Assembly (NCBI GenBank): GCA_938008005.1
Contig: CALLLZ010000048.1
Span: forward strand, 1 to 7,712
Direction of reading: 5' to 3'
DNA from: an uncultured Marinicella sp.
GTDB taxonomy: Bacteria; Pseudomonadota; Gammaproteobacteria; Xanthomonadales; Marinicellaceae
DNA length: 7,712 nucleotides
Below the pieces are notes generated by a model. It saw only the letters and a program-made list of their open reading frames with translations. It was not told where the DNA came from and did no database searches. Below, in pieces: positions 5,585-7,712 of this stretch (its first letter is position 1; each line of letters starts with the position of its first letter). Position numbers and translations under genes: made by a program.

Positions 5585-7624
5585 ATGAACAGTGATTTAT
5601 TAATAGCTATAGCTACATGGGCTGGTGTGATTTTGTTGGCCATTATTGGGCTGGCATTGATCGTGATGAAGTTCTATCAAAAGGTGGAACAAGGTCAAGC
5701 GATGATCGTTAATACGATGCGTGAGGTACCGGAAGTGACATTTACGGGTAGGACGGTTTGGCCGGTGATACATAAAAAGGAGTTTATGATTATATCGTTG
5801 AAAACCATTGAAATTGATCGTCGGGGTCAGGACGGATTGATTTGCAAAGATAACATCAGGGCGGACATCAAAGTGACATTCTTTGTTCGTGTCAATAAAA
5901 CCAAGGAAGATGTGTTAAAAGTCGCGCAGGCAATTGGATGTGAACGTGCATCAAAACAAGAAACTATTGATGAATTATTCAGTGCTAAGTTTTCAGAAGC
6001 TTTGAAGACTGTGGGTAAAAAGCTTGAATTTGAAGAACTTTATGAAGAACGAGATCGTTTCAGAGATGCCATCATTGAGGTGATTGGTAAAGATTTGAAT
6101 GGTTATGTTCTGGAAGATGCGGCGATTGATTATTTGGAACAAACTCCAATAACAGCACTGGATTCGAATAACATTTTAGATGCGCAAGGTATCAGGAAAA
6201 TCACTGAATTGACTGCTAAACAACACATCTTAACCAATGAGTTCGAACGCGAAGAAGAAACCAAGATTAAGAAAAGAGATGTTGAAGCTCGAGAACGTAT
6301 TTTAGAGTTAGAACGTATCGAGGCTGATGCTGAGGCCAGACAGCAACGTGAAATTGCTTCGGTTCAAGCCAGGGAGTTGGCTGAAAAAGAGAAGATTGAA
6401 AGTGAAGAGCGCTTGAAGTCGGAAGCTGCCCGGATCGAAACTGAACAAGAAGTTATGGTGATGGAAGAAAATAAAATGCGTGAAGTGGAAGTGGCTGCTA
6501 ATAATCGCCAACGCGCCGTTGCGATAGAGGAAGAGAGGGTAACTAAAGTCAGACAACTTGAAATCGTTGGAAGAGAGCGGGAAGTTTCTTTACAGGAGAT
6601 TAATAAAGAGAAAGACATTGAGGTTGAAAAGAAAAACATTGCGGATGTAGTTCGTGAACGAATCGCCGTGGAAAAAACGGTTGCTGAACAAGAAGAACAA
6701 ATCAATGAATTACGCGTAGTTGAAGAAGCAAGACGCACTAAAAAAGCGCAAGTAATACAGGCAGAAGCTTTGGCTGAACAAGATTTGATTAAAGAAATCA
6801 AAGCTGCTGAAGCTCAAGAAACCACAGCAAAACACAGAGCAAATGAGCGAATTACTTTGGCTGAAGCGGCTCGCGAGTCGGCATCTAAGGAAGCTGATGC
6901 GAAAATTCGTTTGGCAGAAGGTGTTCGAGAAGAAGTGGCTGCTGCGGGTTTAGCAGAAGCCAAGGTAATTGAAGCAAAGGCCCAAGCGAATCAAAAACAA
7001 GGTGAAGCTGAAGCTGCAGTTATGGCCAGTAAATTAAAAGCAGAAGCAACAGGTGCTGAAGAAATAGGTATGGCCAATGTTCGGGTGAAAGAAGCCGATG
7101 CCATGGGTGAAGAACAACAAGCTATGGTAGCTGTCAAAATTCAAGTGGCAGAAGCAGAAGCCATCAAAGAACGTGGAGAAGCTGAGGCGGTAGTCATTGA
7201 ACAACGATATGCTGCTGAAGCAAAAGGTTTGAAAGAAAAATTTGCAGCCATGTCAACCATGGATGACAACGTGCGTGAGCATGAAGAGTTTCGTATGGGC
7301 TTAGACATGTCGCATGAAGAAAACATGAAAGCCATAACCGCCAATACTGGTATTGCAGAAACTCAGGCTAAAGTGCTGGCAGAAGCTTTGAAAGAAGCCA
7401 ATATTGACATTGTTGGTGGTAATGGCGACTTCTTAGAGAAATTCATGAGCTCTTTGTCAGTGGGTAAAGCCGTTGATGGAGCGATTGGTAAGAGTGATAT
7501 TTTACAAGCAGCAGTCAGTAAGATCATGAAGTTAGGAGCTGGCCAAACATTTGATAAGGATGCGGTTACCAAAATGATCCAGAAATTATCTCGCAAAGAT
7601 GATAACGATACTGAAACGACTTAA
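5585..7624 (+). CDS. yqiK: YqiK-type flotillin (SPFH/band 7 domain, long coiled coil)
   Basis: The 679-aa protein has an N-terminal membrane anchor (about residues 5-29), an SPFH/PHB domain (about 30-190; it includes D70s-type K-D-N-I-R-A-D-I-K-V-T-F-F-V-R-V as in YqiK), the conserved N195-N-I-L-D-A-Q-G-I-R-K-I link, then a very long Glu/Ala/Arg-rich coiled coil to about 557 and a C-terminal domain (559-679) with I607-D-I-V-G-G-N-G-D-F. Flotillins oligomerise in membrane microdomains and organise membrane proteins and fluidity. E. coli YqiK is about 553 aa, so this protein has roughly 125 extra residues, mostly coiled coil. Two segments beginning G473-E-A-E-A and G531-E-A-E-A are near copies 58 residues apart. 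ATG 5585 has a strong AAAGGAG at 5568-5574. It is the last gene of the operon, either read through from 3295 or expressed from an unseen promoter. Confidence 0.92.
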   Translation: MNSDLLIAIATWAGVILLAIIGLALIVMKFYQKVEQGQAMIVNTMREVPEVTFTGRTVWPVIHKKEFMIISLKTIEIDRRGQDGLICKDNIRADIKVTFFVRVNKTKEDVLKVAQAIGCERASKQETIDELFSAKFSEALKTVGKKLEFEELYEERDRFRDAIIEVIGKDLNGYVLEDAAIDYLEQTPITALDSNNILDAQGIRKITELTAKQHILTNEFEREEETKIKKRDVEARERILELERIEADAEARQQREIASVQARELAEKEKIESEERLKSEAARIETEQEVMVMEENKMREVEVAANNRQRAVAIEEERVTKVRQLEIVGREREVSLQEINKEKDIEVEKKNIADVVRERIAVEKTVAEQEEQINELRVVEEARRTKKAQVIQAEALAEQDLIKEIKAAEAQETTAKHRANERITLAEAARESASKEADAKIRLAEGVREEVAAAGLAEAKVIEAKAQANQKQGEAEAAVMASKLKAEATGAEEIGMANVRVKEADAMGEEQQAMVAVKIQVAEAEAIKERGEAEAVVIEQRYAAEAKGLKEKFAAMSTMDDNVREHEEFRMGLDMSHEENMKAITANTGIAETQAKVLAEALKEANIDIVGGNGDFLEKFMSSLSVGKAVDGAIGKSDILQAAVSKIMKLGAGQTFDKDAVTKMIQKLSRKDDNDTETT

Positions 7625-7648
7625 CCTATTGTTAACTAATGGTCAAAT

Positions 7649-7674
7649 TCACGGGTCTTAAAAAAGGCTCGTGA
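7649..7674 (+). terminator. Probable terminator hairpin after the flotillin gene
   Basis: TCACGGGTCTT (7649-7659) pairs with AAGGCTCGTGA (7664-7674), an 11-bp stem with two G-U pairs and an AAAA loop, 24 nt after the stop. The T run (TTTTT, 7689-7693) comes 14 nt after the stem rather than directly after it, so this is a less typical intrinsic terminator; it may instead be a 3' stabilising hairpin. Confidence 0.5.
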
Positions 7675-7712
7675 TGCAGAAAGGCTGTTTTTCGTTTCAA
7701 TTTATTCATTTA

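Noticed and set aside
6308..6801. Open minus-strand frames of 82 and 145 codons opposite the flotillin coiled coil
   Set aside because: They are antisense by-products of Glu/Ala/Lys-rich codons (giving Ser/Phe-rich products), with no ribosome site or family resemblance.
1..7712. CRISPR arrays, tRNA or rRNA genes, insertion sequences, toxin-antitoxin or phage genes
   Set aside because: No regularly spaced direct repeats, cloverleaf-like segments, transposase or phage-type proteins were seen on either strand.

Overview
The window (AT-rich, roughly 40% G+C by eye) looks chromosomal and gammaproteobacterial. The gene set is proteobacterial: a TelA-family protein, a YjfI/DUF2170 protein, a YjfJ-type PspA, a YqiJ-like OB-fold membrane protein and a YqiK-type flotillin. 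The secreted protein at the left ends in D-L-I-F-M-H-G-F-E-N. From memory, this 'IFxxGFE' tail recurs in secreted proteins of Lysobacterales/Xanthomonadales and low-GC marine relatives such as Marinicella. A Marinicella-like host is an inference, not a demonstrated identity.

Layout. Positions 22-58 hold a strong intrinsic terminator. On the minus strand, 74-1855 encodes a 593-aa exported, cysteine-rich protein of unknown function. A 254-bp divergent intergenic region (1856-2109) with two inverted repeats and an A-tract separates it from telA (2110-3129, plus strand). After a 232-bp gap with a clear sigma70-type promoter overlaid by two tandem 13-bp palindromes comes a tightly packed plus-strand operon: yjfI/DUF2170 (3362-3772), yjfJ/pspA-like (3765-4454), an unrecognised basic 114-aa protein (4464-4808) and yqiJ-like (4808-5449). 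A 135-bp spacer containing a possible 30-codon ORF and a small hairpin then leads to a long yqiK-type flotillin (5585-7624). A probable terminator hairpin follows at 7649-7674.

How the genes may work together. PspA/IM30 proteins bind and remodel stressed inner membranes, and flotillins scaffold membrane microdomains. YqiJ/NfeD-type OB-fold membrane proteins are regular partners of SPFH proteins, and TelA-family proteins accompany envelope-stress and tellurite-resistance loci. The operon therefore reads as a membrane-integrity or envelope-stress module. It fuses what in E. coli are two separate loci (yjfIJ... and yqiJK), with an uncharacterised small protein at the junction.

The most testable novelty is regulatory. 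The promoter at 3295-3322 carries alternating hexamer half-sites every 9 bp covering both the -35 and -10 boxes. The 114-aa protein has two segments that look like ribbon-helix-helix units, the kind of DNA-binding fold that reads such short tandem palindromes. An autoregulatory loop is my inference.
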